Origin: Bryoerythrophyllum caledonicum
Lineage: Eukaryota; Streptophyta; Bryopsida; Pottiales; Pottiaceae
DNA length: 64,000 nucleotides
Reading direction: 5' to 3'
Assembly: GCA_963971425.1 (NCBI GenBank)
Contig: OZ020518.1
Location: forward strand, 9,651,989 to 9,715,988
The notes under the pieces are model-generated. The model ran no database searches and was not told the DNA's origin. It saw nothing but the letters and a program-made list of their open reading frames with translations. The position numbers were made by a program, and so were the translations under genes. This document shows positions 33,595 through 43,860 of the stretch, piece by piece (positions within the stretch are counted from its first letter, which is position 1; every line of letters begins with the position of its first letter).

Positions 33595-33738
33595 TCAGGG
33601 GTGGTTTACACGACGGACCAAGAACTTGTCCCATGCACCTCTAAAATCTGTGATTGGCTCCATCAACTCGATTGGCCAATCACAAATTTTAGAGGTGCAT
33701 GGGACGAGTTCTTGGTCCGTAGTGTAAACCGCCCCTCA
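33595..33738. mobile_element. 138-bp near-perfect palindromic MITE
   Basis: Element 33598-33735 is almost entirely two inverted arms of about 62 bp. The left begins GGGGTGGTTTACACGACGG and the right, read inward, GGGGCGGTTTACACTACGG. The arms meet around a short ATCAACTCG-type centre. TCA flanks both sides (33595-33597 and 33736-33738), a 3-bp duplication. Size, GGGG start and 3-bp duplication resemble Tourist-like (PIF/Harbinger) MITEs, although TCA is not the usual TAA/TTA. The 70-codon frame across it is a by-product. Confidence 0.85.
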
Positions 33739-34273
33739 GGCAACGAGTTCAAGTGTGGTTGTGGGAGAAATCAACATTTTGGCAATTGAGAGTTTTAGCG
33801 GATGCGACGGCTTTGACTTTCAACTGAAGATCGGTTCCCTTGTTATCACATGCTTGTTTATCACTTTTATTTAAAAAAAGAATTGAGCTAAATTAAATCT
33901 TGGTGTTAGCTTACAAATTAGTCATTGCATACTATTGGTGAGGCTTGAACGTGGCAAAAATGACCATTTAAGCAATTAGGGGTTTTGAGGGCTGTGATAG
34001 CAGCAACAATCAACTCTTTTTTGTTGTTATTTTGAGTTGTTGTCCTTTTGAGTTTTGTCTAATGGATTTAAAAAATATTAGTGTTTGTAGCTTAAGTTTC
34101 CAATTGTCCATTGGGACAAATTTCTTCATTTTCCAAGTGATATGAACACTTGAATTTAAAGGGATTTTGGGCCTTTGAGTTCGGATAGGGTTTGAGGTTA
34201 GAGTAGAGGATCAGGACATTTAGGCACTAAGAATAGCTGTTGACATTGTACTAAGTCTCATGGCACTTTTACA
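33739..34273. other. No gene recognised
   Basis: AT-rich spacer between the hairpin MITE and the Tc1 element. Confidence 0.4.
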
Positions 34274-34505
34274 TACACTGGCTCAAAATATTGAGTAAAT
34301 GTTTCAATTAGTTACATTAAATCTACAGTGCCATAAGAATAGATGAACAAATTGAAAAACTTTGTATACAAAAGTTGTAAAGCATAAAGTAATAAACAAC
34401 ATCTAAGTGAAAAAACACAAACTAAATTGATAGATTCCAAGATATGGAATTTGGAAATTGGATACATACATGGACTCAATTTTTTGAGCACTTTTTAGAA
34501 TACAC

Positions 34506-36299
34506 TCAAAAATTTGTCCAACTTCCTTTGGATTTCAAAACAGCTGTAATTTGAGCAGGCATCCTAGCATACAACTTCCTACACTCACCTACACTGATAG
34601 AAACAGAAACCTCTTCAATACGAGTCTACAATTCTTAGAGATTCCTTGGAGCAGTGGGATAATAAATCAATCTCTGTTTCACAGAAGCTCACACATGTTC
34701 AATGGGATTCAGGTCGGGAGACTGAGCAGGCCACTTCATAACATCATATGGTTGCTCCCAAAACCATTCTCAAACAATCTTAGCCGTGTGCACAGGAGCA
34801 TTGTCTTGTTGAAAAATAACTTCATCGAGATCAAAGTCAAAATCTACCAATGTAGTGTATAATTCCTCCTGTAACAGCTCAAGATAATTTATAGCATTTG
34901 TAGTTATTGTTTTTGGTCGGATTGGAAATAAACCCAAAGCACCAAATCAATATAGGTGGATTTGTTCGCGGGGAAAGACTGTTTATATGAATGCCACTAT
35001 GTTATTGTCACGATTGATTACACACTTGCTTGCTAACTTCTCTTAACAGTTATCAACACTCAATCACTCTCTCTTGCATCACTCTAAACCTAAACATTTT
35101 CCAATTCTCCATTCTTCATTCCTCATGATCTCATAATCATGTCAATTTCTATTTTCTTCACTGTAATCACTGTACAATGCATTCAATAATACGTGATTAT
35201 CTTACCGTAATCACTTTTAATAACCAATTCTTTCACAGAGATTACAATCTCTTCACATTCATAATTCCATTCTCTAACTTTTCTATCTTCACAATTCTCA
35301 TACAATACTCATAAACTTCACTTCCAATCACACAATCACAGTTCTTTAACTCCAATTCCATTAATACTTCATCTAATCACAATCCTACAAAAGAAAATAG
35401 AAAATCCAAAAAAAAACAAAGAGGTAGCACCAAGCTTGCCCCGGCTTACGACTATCACAGTCTGGCCTCGAATCCATCTTCCACAAAGTCTTTATCCAAA
35501 AACTGAATCTAACTTCCAGATTCCAAACGTCACATGAATTTTCGCTTCTGAACCAACTTTTCACGTAACTTTCCAATCTTACTACTGAACTACGAAACTA
35601 ACTTGCTAACTTCCAAAACTAACCAATTCTAATCCGCATGTGAACACAAAAACTAATTACACATTCTACAGCATTCATCCTCCCATCTATCTTGTGCACA
35701 TTACATACTCCTCTTGAAATTAAACAACTCCAAAACATGACTGAACCTCCTCCACGTTTCACAGTTTGTTTGACAGTATGACTTGGAAGGTTCTTTTTAT
35801 CACGAATCCAACACCAAGTCCTTCCATCGGAATTAAAACGATTGACTCTTGTCTCATCACTAAAAACAACCCTCTCCGAATCCTTAGCTGTCCAATACTT
35901 CTGTATTTTAGCAAAAGCTAGTCTATCTTTCACATTCTTGGCATACAAAGCTGGCTTGGAAACCTTCTCTATTGCCCCTAAACCTACGTCTCTCAAAGCA
36001 TTTCTCACTGTTTCAACAAAAACATCCACTCCCGTCTCAGTTTTGAGTGCTCTCGTTGCTTGAACTGCATTCTCCAACCTACCTACAGTCATTGAGCGTA
36101 CAACAAATCTCTTCTCATAACTTTTTAAAGCCTTTAAACGCCCTTTTTTTGACATGTCAATGTTCTCAAAGCATTTTTTTCTAATTATATTCACCGTAGA
36201 CTGCAACAATCCCACCGCTTGTCCTACTTTTCTACTGCTGAAATTCTTTTGCAAAAGCGCAACTACATTCAACTCTTTTTCATTTGAAATGGACCTCAT
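34506..36299 (-). pseudogene. Tc1 transposase reading frame (split)
   Basis: The first part, 36299 to about 35670, is open for about 210 codons (MRSISNEKEL onward). The last part is recognisable from about 34895 down to the stop at 34506-34508. Together they have the size of a full Tc1 transposase (about 340 residues). It would cut and paste DNA at TA sites as a nuclear enzyme. It is inactive, because the coding sequence is both interrupted and mutated. Confidence 0.85.
34894..35675. mobile_element. Solo LTR inserted in the Tc1 transposase
   Basis: The insert spans 34899-35670 (772 bp), begins TGTAG and ends CTACA, and is flanked by GCATT on both sides (34894-34898, 35671-35675). TG...CA ends with a 5-bp target duplication are the signature of an LTR. 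No internal coding region or second LTR is present, so it is a solo LTR left by recombination. Superfamily unknown. It is younger than the Tc1 copy it interrupts. Confidence 0.8.
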
Positions 36300-36700
36300 T
36301 GTGCCTCACAACTTCTCTAGAAACACTAGAAACCTTCTACGCCCTCAGATAAACACCAACTACAAAAAATTTCACTCAAAACTGATCAAAATTGACAAAG
36401 TTTCACTCATCACAAGTTGCTTCAAAAGTGCTAAAAAAACTGAGTCTGTAAAGGCCGCCTCTCTTCCTAATCTCTCACTCAAATTCGACCACCTGTAATG
36501 AGATTAGGATTATGTGGCATGAATCTACATAAAAATTTCTTCAAACTATCATAGTTTCTAAAATTAGACAACTTCTAGAATGCCAGATGTTGCTCTCTAA
36601 AGTTGACAAAGTGAAACATTGAGTCAATATTTTGAGTCAGTGTATTTTGATATAATTTGGAAAGAATCGTGTTTCTATCTTTTTTTTCTTTATGACCCAA

Positions 36701-37229
36701 TAAGGTAGAGGCACCCAATTCCGATCGGCCACCCAATTTCAATCAGTAGAGTATGTATGGCATGGTGCATGAAGTGACCCAAAACCGATAACCCAAAATC
36801 TGAAAACACCAGTCATTATCGGCATTGGGTCATGATGTGCGCAATTTTGGGTTGCTCCAACCCAATTTTGGGTCATGATGTCTCATTGGTGGCATTGCCT
36901 TGAAAGTCGATCAAGGCCGATCGGCATTGGGTACCCTCCATGAGTTGGTTATCCATGGCATGTCTTCTCTCTTTTTCTCACTCTCACTTATTGGCATTGG
37001 GTGAAGGAGGGCACCAAATCTCACCTACTCTACAGTTTGATCATGGGCTCCAGTGGTTTCTAGGCTTTTAAATTCTACATCAATTCCAAATCTTTGTGAT
37101 TAAATTTGAAAAAATATTTGTTGAGTTTCATTCCTAATTCCGCATCTTTCTACATAAATGTTTTGGACATACAATATCATTTGAGTCCCAAACTGGCTTA
37201 AGTGATCGAAATTGGGTGCCTCTACCTTA
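36701..37229. mobile_element. 525-bp MITE flanked by TA
   Basis: Element 36703-37227 has inverted ends of about 24 bp (AGGTAGAGGCACCCAATT on both sides, then CCGATC or TCGATC) and TA on each side (36701-36702, 37228-37229). Inside are several words of the type ACCCAATTTTGGGT and GGCATTGGGT. TA duplication points to a Stowaway-like or Tc1/mariner-type non-autonomous element. It starts only 60 bp from the right end of the Tc1 copy, but their terminal repeats differ. Confidence 0.82.
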
Positions 37230-37860
37230 GAAGCCATGGACCTTCAAGTTCTCCCAAAGAGACTCTCTCTCTTGACCCCCAATTGTTGTTCTTTTGTGCA
37301 CCAATTCTTCTACTGTTGCTGCTCTTCTGTGTTCCACTACTTTTGTTGCTGGTCTTGGGTTCCGGTTCTGTGTTTTTCTTCTTTCGAGCCCCAACTGTTG
37401 TTTTTTTGTGCTTCTTGCTATTTTTGTACTTCTGTTCTACGATTGTTGTTGCTCTTAATGTTATGAAAACTATATGTTTAAAAAGCTGTTATTTAATTTT
37501 ATACACCCATTATTTACTTTGTGTATCCGCTATTTACTTCAGATACCCATTCAATACGTGTTTCAACAACCTTGACCACACTCATGAACGGAAATCAATT
37601 CTATCATCTTCATATCATAAAAGAAGAAGGGGTATACCTGGATACCCCTTGGATATATAACTTATACTTTGACTTTATATACCGAGACAACCCGGACATC
37701 TACTTATAGTAAATCATAGGCACATGTTTACTTATGGGTATTGCTCTTGGCCCGTACGAGACGTGGGGCCCACTAGTCTCTCTCTTCTCTAAAGAAGCAG
37801 GGGTAAGCGTGGTAATGACATGTGGGAGATACTGGACATGGACTTGAGTGCGGACTTAAG
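37230..37860. other. No gene recognised
   Basis: Low-complexity T/G-rich sequence. The 152-codon frame at 37202-37660 starts in the MITE end and is Leu/Phe/Val-rich through base composition; no domain is recognised. Confidence 0.4.
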
Positions 37861-38625
37861 TGGGAGATAAGTGGGAGGTATTTCTAAAGAGGAGGACAAT
37901 GACTTAGCTTGGGATGGAGACTTAACTTTTACTCATACTTTTACTATTTTGGTTAACTTGTCAAAACTTACATTATCCGTTGGAGACAACAGGTCAATGT
38001 ACCATTTCAATATATCAACTGTCAAAGTTAAAGCTAAGTCTTTAAATAGACATAATTTCTTTTCCTTCTATAATCCTCTATAAGAGTAATAAAGAAGATA
38101 TTTCAAAATAGGATAAAATTGTTCTCTATATTAAAACATACTTTCACAAGTAAGAGTTTCAAAGTAAATGTATCAAATAAAAGTATCAAAGTAAAAGTCA
38201 TAGGTTCATCTTCTTCTATTCTTCTACTTCATAAAAGATGATGAAAGAGGATACCTGGTGATGGAACTTGGAGATACCTAGGTGATACCCACCGTAGGCA
38301 TTGGCAACACTTGGCATTTACTTTATTCTTTTTCTTTTATTTTAACAATTTTAGTTGACTGATCTAAACTTACATTACATGTTAGAGACAACGAGTTGGT
38401 ATACTAGTCTATATATATCTTCATAAAATATATAAAAGTGCTAACGGATACCACTAATATCCATGTGATACTCGCCACTCAAGTGGAAGGTAATTGGGAT
38501 ATATTTCCATAGAGGAGGACGGGGGCTTAACTTGGGACATGGACTTTACTTTTATTTTTACTTTTACAATTTTAATTACCTAACCTAGACTTACATTACT
38601 TGTCGGAGACAACAAGTGAGTAAAC
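37860..38625 (+). repeat. Three degenerate repeat units
   Basis: A block with GACTTAACTTTTACT-like, a TTTTA-rich stretch, CTTACATTA and GTTGGAGACAAC-like words occurs at about 37905-37995, 38315-38395 and 38530-38615. Related GTGATAC and GTGGGAGGTA words precede each one. Copies are clearly diverged. Function unknown. Confidence 0.55.
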
Positions 38626-38821
38626 TAGTATGAGCATAGATTCATATCCATTAGATATATATATTTCTTTCATCATCACCACTAATATCCTCCATCGTCG
38701 TGTCTACATTCAGGTCAATTTCTTTCATTGGTGTTTTCTAGCATCACGACCACTATTTTCCCCTCTGCCACATCTAAATTCAAGTCGAGGTTTTTCCAAC
38801 ACCATCAGCACTTCTTTGAAG

Positions 38822-39202
38822 ATGAGCAGCATGGATGCGCAAGTTATCATCACGCAACACCATGAGTGCATGCGCGTACAACACCCCCTTCACCGGGCCG
38901 CTCCCTTGGACTTCTACGACGGTTGCCGACACTTTGTCCCAGCGGGAGCCCCGGGAACGGCGGAGGCCGCAACTTGCGCCACTTGCACCTGCCCGCAATT
39001 GTATCACCGCAAGGTGCAGGTGCACGCCGCTGTGACGCATGGACGCAGTTGCATGACCGTCACCATAAGGCCTTGCACGCCACCGCCTTCTTGTCCGCTC
39101 TGCAGGACGCCACTCCCATGCCCCATCCTTCCCCCTGTCGTAGACCATCCCAGTTGCCCATGTGCTGCCCAATTCTGTGAAAAAAATAGATGTGATCACT
39201 AG
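38822..39202 (+). CDS. ZF-HD / mini-zinc-finger (MIF)-like protein, divergent, possibly decayed
   Basis: An open frame of 126 residues starts MSSMDAQVI and sits in a GC-rich island unlike its AT-rich flanks. Residues 15-64 match the plant ZF-HD dimerisation motif: ECMR then His21, YDGCRHFVPAGAPGTAEA (residues 32-49), and C52-x2-C55-x-C57 then YHRK (61-64). Known ZF-HD proteins have this finger before a homeodomain; MIF proteins have the finger alone and act by dimerising with ZF-HD factors. No homeodomain follows; the tail is Pro/Cys-rich (SCPLC). Two oddities point to loss of function or divergence: the His usually following the C-x-C is Pro58, and the first Cys-His spacing is one residue long. 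The start is chosen because the upstream extension (to 38630) is AT-rich and non-conserved. An opposite-strand frame here is a shadow. Confidence 0.55.
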   Translation: MSSMDAQVIITQHHECMRVQHPLHRAAPLDFYDGCRHFVPAGAPGTAEAATCATCTCPQLYHRKVQVHAAVTHGRSCMTVTIRPCTPPPSCPLCRTPLPCPILPPVVDHPSCPCAAQFCEKNRCDH

Positions 39203-39837
39203 TATGGAGACCTTCATTGTTTTGCCTCCGTTTCATGGATCATCATCTTTGACATCCTAGCATGAAGTTGATCAAGCCATGTGAAATCAACCCTTAGGGG
39301 TATGAGAAGCCACATTTCCGTTGCAACATGACATTTTATGTGTATTTTTAGAAATAAAAGTGTGAGAATTGATGCATACAAAAGAGTTTTTTGAAAGTGC
39401 TTCCCAAAGAGGAAAGAGAGGGTGTCACATGTGCTAGACAAGGTGAGGTTTTCTTATGTACCAAAATCTATTGTCAAAAGTCTCATACTTTGTTGTTTTG
39501 CACCATTGAAATGCATGAGTAGTAATGGCAATCAATGCTCTTGAGCCCTACCCCATGCAAATTAAAGCTCCTCCGTAATACTCTAAGTTCTCAAAAACTT
39601 GATTGATGGTTCCCCCACATCTTTTCTAAGCCATGCCACTATGAGCATGTGGTCCTAGTTCGGGGTGACATGTAGGCTTCCCTTTACTTTCAAGAAAACC
39701 CTAATAGTTACAAAGTTTGTGCTTGTGATGAGCCCAATCCAATGACACATGGCATTTAGATCATTATTGGACCTCCTACATGTTTGAGAAGTTGCAAAAT
39801 GGTCATGTATCCTATATGTACGGTGTCGTATTTGAGC
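39203..39837. other. No gene recognised
   Basis: AT-rich spacer with no domain-bearing frame. Confidence 0.4.
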
Positions 39838-40247
39838 ATAAGACCCCTAAATTTCCAAGGTTTGGGTAGGTTAGTACGGTGTCATTTTAGAACATTATCC
39901 TTTGAATATTTTTGATGTAGATGGACATTACCAAAAGCTTTTTGTCAATACAAATTTTTCCGCCTAAATCGGGCATTCAATGCAAAAGTTATGCCATCTT
40001 AAAGGAAATTTTTTTGAGAGTGGGCACGTTGGGCAACTTCAAATACTTTTGTTAGGACACTTTATTGAATGTGAGATTTTCAACACTAGCAACTAATATT
40101 ATTTCCTTTCATAATGTTTTTTTTTGAGTCTTTAATGAAAAGTAGCATGTTAATCCAAGTCAAAAAAACTCACACTTTGTCACCCATTGTCGGGCAAGGT
40201 ATTAGAAACCCTTTTTTTTCTACGTAAAAACTAGAGATCTTAATGCT
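39838..40247 (+). repeat. Dispersed repeat B, copy 3
   Basis: Ordered landmarks as in the copies at 10.1 and 28.6 kb, including TAGATGGACATTACCAAAAG, GGGCACGTTGGGCAACTTC and CCATTGTCGGGCAAGGTA. Repeat C follows at 40340. Confidence 0.6.
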
Positions 40248-40339
40248 TTTTACTTTTTATTTTTCGTACTATAAGATGTGATGTAAACCTTCTTATTGAC
40301 CACTTGGAATATCATTTGTAAGCATATTAAGTTAAAAAA

Positions 40340-40445
40340 TAATGAAAACGTGAATTGGCAATTTTTGAACCTCCACTCCTTGCACACTTGCTTTGAACAT
40401 GCTACACCCCTTCTCTACTTCTAAAAATTGGTATACAAGGAACTA
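40340..40445 (+). repeat. Dispersed repeat C, copy 3 (partial)
   Basis: GTGAATTGGCAATTTTTGAA, then CTCCACTCCTTGCAC and a GGAACT word, cut off where the cpFtsY-like DNA begins. Confidence 0.6.
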
Positions 40446-40598
40446 TTATCATTGTACTATCATTCACATTGAAAAGAAATCATTTATTCAAAGGGCTATG
40501 TGCCTGCACATAAAGTTTTCTGATTTACACATATACTTCATAGAAACTGCAGTAGTATAAACTGGGGCTCGAATTCCTAATACTTCTATGTTTTTCAG

Positions 40599-41082
40599 GA
40601 GGTGCTGCTAGTCCTTGATGGGACCACAGGACTGAATATGCTGCCACAAGCAAGAGAGTTCAATCAGTCCCTCACCTTTGAAGCTTTTCTTTGTTTTATT
40701 TTTCATGACTTGTGATTGTTAGCAAAATTACTTATTGGAGTGGGAATCAGTTTACTTGAGCAGTTATCATTTTGAAACCACTTATTTGATATCCTCACGT
40801 GCAATCTTCTAATTAGTTGAGTACCAAAACAGGTGGTCGGTGTAACGGGTTTCATTCTGACGAAGCTAGACGGCACTGCGTCTCCTACATCTTCTCAACT
40901 TATGCGCTCCCACATCCACAATTACTCGGCTTTCTTATCATGCTTTTCCCTTTCATGGATGTCTTCAAGTAAGCGTTGTGGACGACCTCTCAATCCCAGT
41001 GAAGTTCGTGGGCGTTGGCGAGGGACTGAACGACTTGCAACCTTTTGACGCGGAATCGTTTGTGAATGCTCTATTCCCTTGA
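40599..41082 (+). pseudogene. cpFtsY (chloroplast SRP receptor) 3' gene fragment
   Basis: Two exons of the C-terminal GTPase region are recognisable. Exon a (40599-40667) follows a TTTTTCAG acceptor and reads EVLLVLDGTTGLNMLPQARE. After an intron (acceptor AG at 40831-40832), exon b starts VVGVTGFILTKLDGTA, with the TKLD nucleotide-specificity motif. At 40881 about 76 bases of foreign sequence replace the expected ARG codons. The match then resumes in another frame at 40957 (GC, then VSVVDDLSIPVKFVGVGEGL) and ends FVNALFP and stop at 41080-41082. The exon a donor is also not canonical. cpFtsY docks the chloroplast SRP at thylakoids for light-harvesting protein insertion. No upstream exons were found and the frame is broken, so this is a truncated genomic duplicate with introns, not a retrocopy. 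Confidence 0.85.
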
Positions 41083-41932
41083 CCATCTGTACTTTATCTT
41101 TGCTAAATCAACAAATTTTGACCTTAGAAGAGTACGGTTACGTTGTACTCATTCTTCATTATTTTCACTTCAATGGCTGAAGTAAAGCTATTGTTGCAAG
41201 AGTGACCTAGTTTAGACTATGACTTGCATTTTAGATTTGATAGTATTTTGATTGAATTATATCAGCATATCAGACCAACATCTTCCTTGCTCTTCACACA
41301 ACCTCAACCCAAGTACTAATCAACTACTGTTTGATTTCCAACCTGTTTAATTTCCCAAAATCAAAAACACCGAGTTCCCAAGCTTATTAAGTCGATGAAG
41401 TTAACTTAAGTTACAGCAAAAATTAATTTAAGTTACAATTTTACTTTAACTATTACTTTTACTTTTGGTACCCTGTAATATTTGTATATAAATACATAGA
41501 GTGCTTGATAGTTTAAATATATTTTGCTTAAACTATTGCTTGAATATATTTTGCTTATAATTTTTTTTGCTTACGATTTTCTTATAGATTTGCTAATATT
41601 TTCAGAATAGTAGATCTCCAGGGACTATTAAGTTACCTTTGTTATGAGTAACTAAATGACATATCTTACTCACGTAAATTACTAGTTTAGGATGATTAAC
41701 TGACATATATGCTCTAATTTATTGAACTAAATATCAATCAATCAAAGTTTATTCTTAAAATCCTAGTCTAAATCGATAAGAAATTTCAGGGGAAAAAATA
41801 GAAGTTCAAGAAGGTTGGAATAGTTACCTAACTAACAATATCATATGGGTAAATTTATGAAATAGTTTGCAATAAAGTATAGATTTGATTTGGTCAAATA
41901 AGAATAAGTATTGGGTCATAATATGAAATTCA

Positions 41933-41978
<46 letters not shown>

Positions 41979-43805
41979 CATAATAATTGTCAATTAGAGT
42001 GTATATTTATATTATATGAAATTAATAAAAACTAAGTAGTTAATATTTTTTATATATCAGAGTATGTTATAATGATGAGTAATCCACTGAAATGATAAGG
42101 TTACTAAGATATAAACCATCACTTACAACTTTATATATACAAACAAAAAAGAAACAATACAGTTCCGAAACTTATAAAAACAAACAAAAACCAATCAACT
42201 ATTTATGAATTCATGTATAATTAGCTAAAACAATAAAGATGATAAGAGTAATATATCCTTATGGACCTTAAAACCCTTCAAAATTAAAACTTTATTTTCT
42301 TGGCAATTTCAACACATTTCTAAAAAAATTAGGTTTTTCCAATACTTTAATTGCACTTGAAAACATTGAATAATATGCATGTTATAAAATATTCAAAAAA
42401 AAATTCTAAAATTCATTCATAAAATTCTTCATCAATTTAGTAATAAATGTCTAAAAACTTTCATAAAATCTATAGGTTCAATATTACAACAGTTTATCTT
42501 ATAAAAACCTGAAAAAATTGCATTAGACATGTATGCCTACACAATTAGTTGGTAGCAAAAACCCTCACAAAGCTAAGTATTAATTAAAATCTTAATCCTA
42601 TTTGTATCCAAACCATAATCAACACAACCACTAACTTTAATTGATGAAGCCCCTATTTGTAATCATAAAATCCATGGTCTTAATTAAATAAAATCCATGG
42701 TCTTAAATAACTAAAATCTAGGTTCCAGTTAGTCAAACCTCTAGTCTCAATTATTCAATCTCTAATTATACCTAACCAACCAAAATCTAATATCTAGGTA
42801 ATCAAAATTTTAATTTCCATTTCAATCTTGGTTATAAGTTGTGATAATTATAAAGTAATTTCAAAATTTAATTGGCCAAAGTCATGATTTTTATAAATCA
42901 AGATTCTAAATATTTTTAGATTAATTTCTAATTCCTATCAACAAAGTATTCAATTAGATTGTATAATTCCAAAATTGAAGAAAACAAAAAATTGAGTCCT
43001 AATTAACTTATCCTCTTCTTTTACTAAACAAACCCTATTTGTAGTTGAATAGATTCCTTATTTTAAAAAATATAAGCGTTCATTCCTAATTGATTGTCTT
43101 CTTAACTTGATAAATCTTAATTTTAAAATTTTAATTCACTTGTAAAATTATTAAAGGTGCTCATTGGAAACAAATTTTCACCAATTAATCAAGCAAATTT
43201 TTTATACCAAATGATCAAAATCCATGATTTAACAAACTAAAATCTTTATCTAAACCAAATGATCAAAATCCATGATTAAACCGACCAAATTGTTTATTTG
43301 ACCTAAGAAGAGATTATTCAATATTCTAGCTCATGTTATTCCCAAATTTGATCATGCAAGGCCTTATTATTAATTGACGACCTCTTACTAAAGTAAACAA
43401 ACCTCAATTTTCAATTAACGAGTATCCTATCAAAACATTATAGCAAGGTTTGAGTTTTTTTTCAAAATGAGGTCCACTACATAATTTGATTACATTTTAA
43501 TCAAGGCCATTAAAAAGTAGAGAGAAGCTATTATTTTTGTCATGAAGGCAAAGACATAGTCTCGGGAACAAACAATCACTAGTTGGAGACTGGAGTTCTT
43601 GCTACTACTAAAGAAATGCTACAAAATGGAGGTACTTACACTCTCACGTATGAAAATATCTTTCTGGCTATAATTACTAAAAAAATTACCTTGTGGAAAA
43701 TAATGAATATTGCATGTATGTTTTGCATTGTTTTCCTTCTTCAATTATTTTAATTTCTGCAAACTTTCTTCAAATCTTAACTCATCATACATTGATGAGT
43801 TAGGA
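41083..43805. other. Long AT-rich stretch without genes
   Basis: About 2.7 kb with no domain-bearing frame. It contains a (TA)19 microsatellite at 41937-41974 and locally repeated words such as AAAATCCATGATT/TTAAT (42660-43290). The T-rich to A-rich composition suggests old, decayed transposon DNA. Confidence 0.5.
41937..41974. repeat. (TA)19 microsatellite
   Basis: Uninterrupted TA dinucleotide run. Confidence 0.95.
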
Positions 43806-43860
43806 ATCCTTGGTCTTCTAGTGGTGAAGGGCTAAGCCAGGTTCAAATCCTGCCAAGGAT
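43806..43860 (+). tRNA. tRNA-like sequence with shrunken anticodon arm (pseudo-tRNA)
   Basis: ATCCTTG (43806-43812) pairs perfectly with CAAGGAT (43854-43860) as an acceptor stem. A D-arm CTTC-TAGTGGT-GAAG follows with a standard GTGG-type A box. The T-arm contains GGTTCAAATCC, a standard B box. The anticodon arm is reduced to about GGC-TAA-GCC, so total length is only 55 nt and decoding is not possible. It may be a deleted tRNA gene or the head of a tRNA-derived SINE. Confidence 0.5.

Larger units (their letters stand above)
34274..36644 (-). mobile_element. Tc1-type (IS630/Tc1/mariner) DNA transposon, interrupted by a solo LTR
   Basis: The element spans 34276-36642 between TA dinucleotides (34274-34275, 36643-36644). 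Terminal inverted repeats of about 40 bp start CACTGGCTCAAAATATTGA (left) and CACTGACTCAAAATATTGA (right, read inward). The minus-strand transposase begins at 36299 with a helix-turn-helix region. It carries the first catalytic Asp in VVFSDETRV (residue 148), and after the interruption FQQDNAPVHTAK and PDLNPIEH complete a DD34E-type triad; it ends near 34506 (GSWTNF, stop). Without the 772-bp insertion and duplication the length is about 1.6 kb, normal for Tc1. The second part has four in-frame stops (positions of IV*EW, EHV*, NL*EL and EL*T), each explicable by a C-to-T or G-to-A transition at CGA, TGG, CAA or CAG. Typical plant mariners are DD39D, so a DD34E element is unusual here. Confidence 0.88.

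Noticed and set aside
33577-33789. 70-codon frame at the hairpin MITE
   Set aside because: Nearly all of it lies inside a 138-bp palindrome with a 3-bp target duplication.
34890-35675. 9-bp target duplication (TATAGCATT/TACAGCATT) suggesting a MULE insertion in the Tc1 gene
   Set aside because: The perfect 5-bp GCATT duplication with TGTAG...CTACA ends explains the junctions better; the extra matching bases are partly the LTR end itself.
37202-37660. 152-codon Leu/Phe-rich frame as a membrane protein
   Set aside because: It starts within a MITE terminal repeat and follows T-rich simple sequence; no plausible gene structure.
38780-39217. 145-codon minus-strand frame overlapping the MIF-like gene
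   Set aside because: The plus strand encodes the recognisable zinc finger; the minus frame is a shadow caused by high GC.
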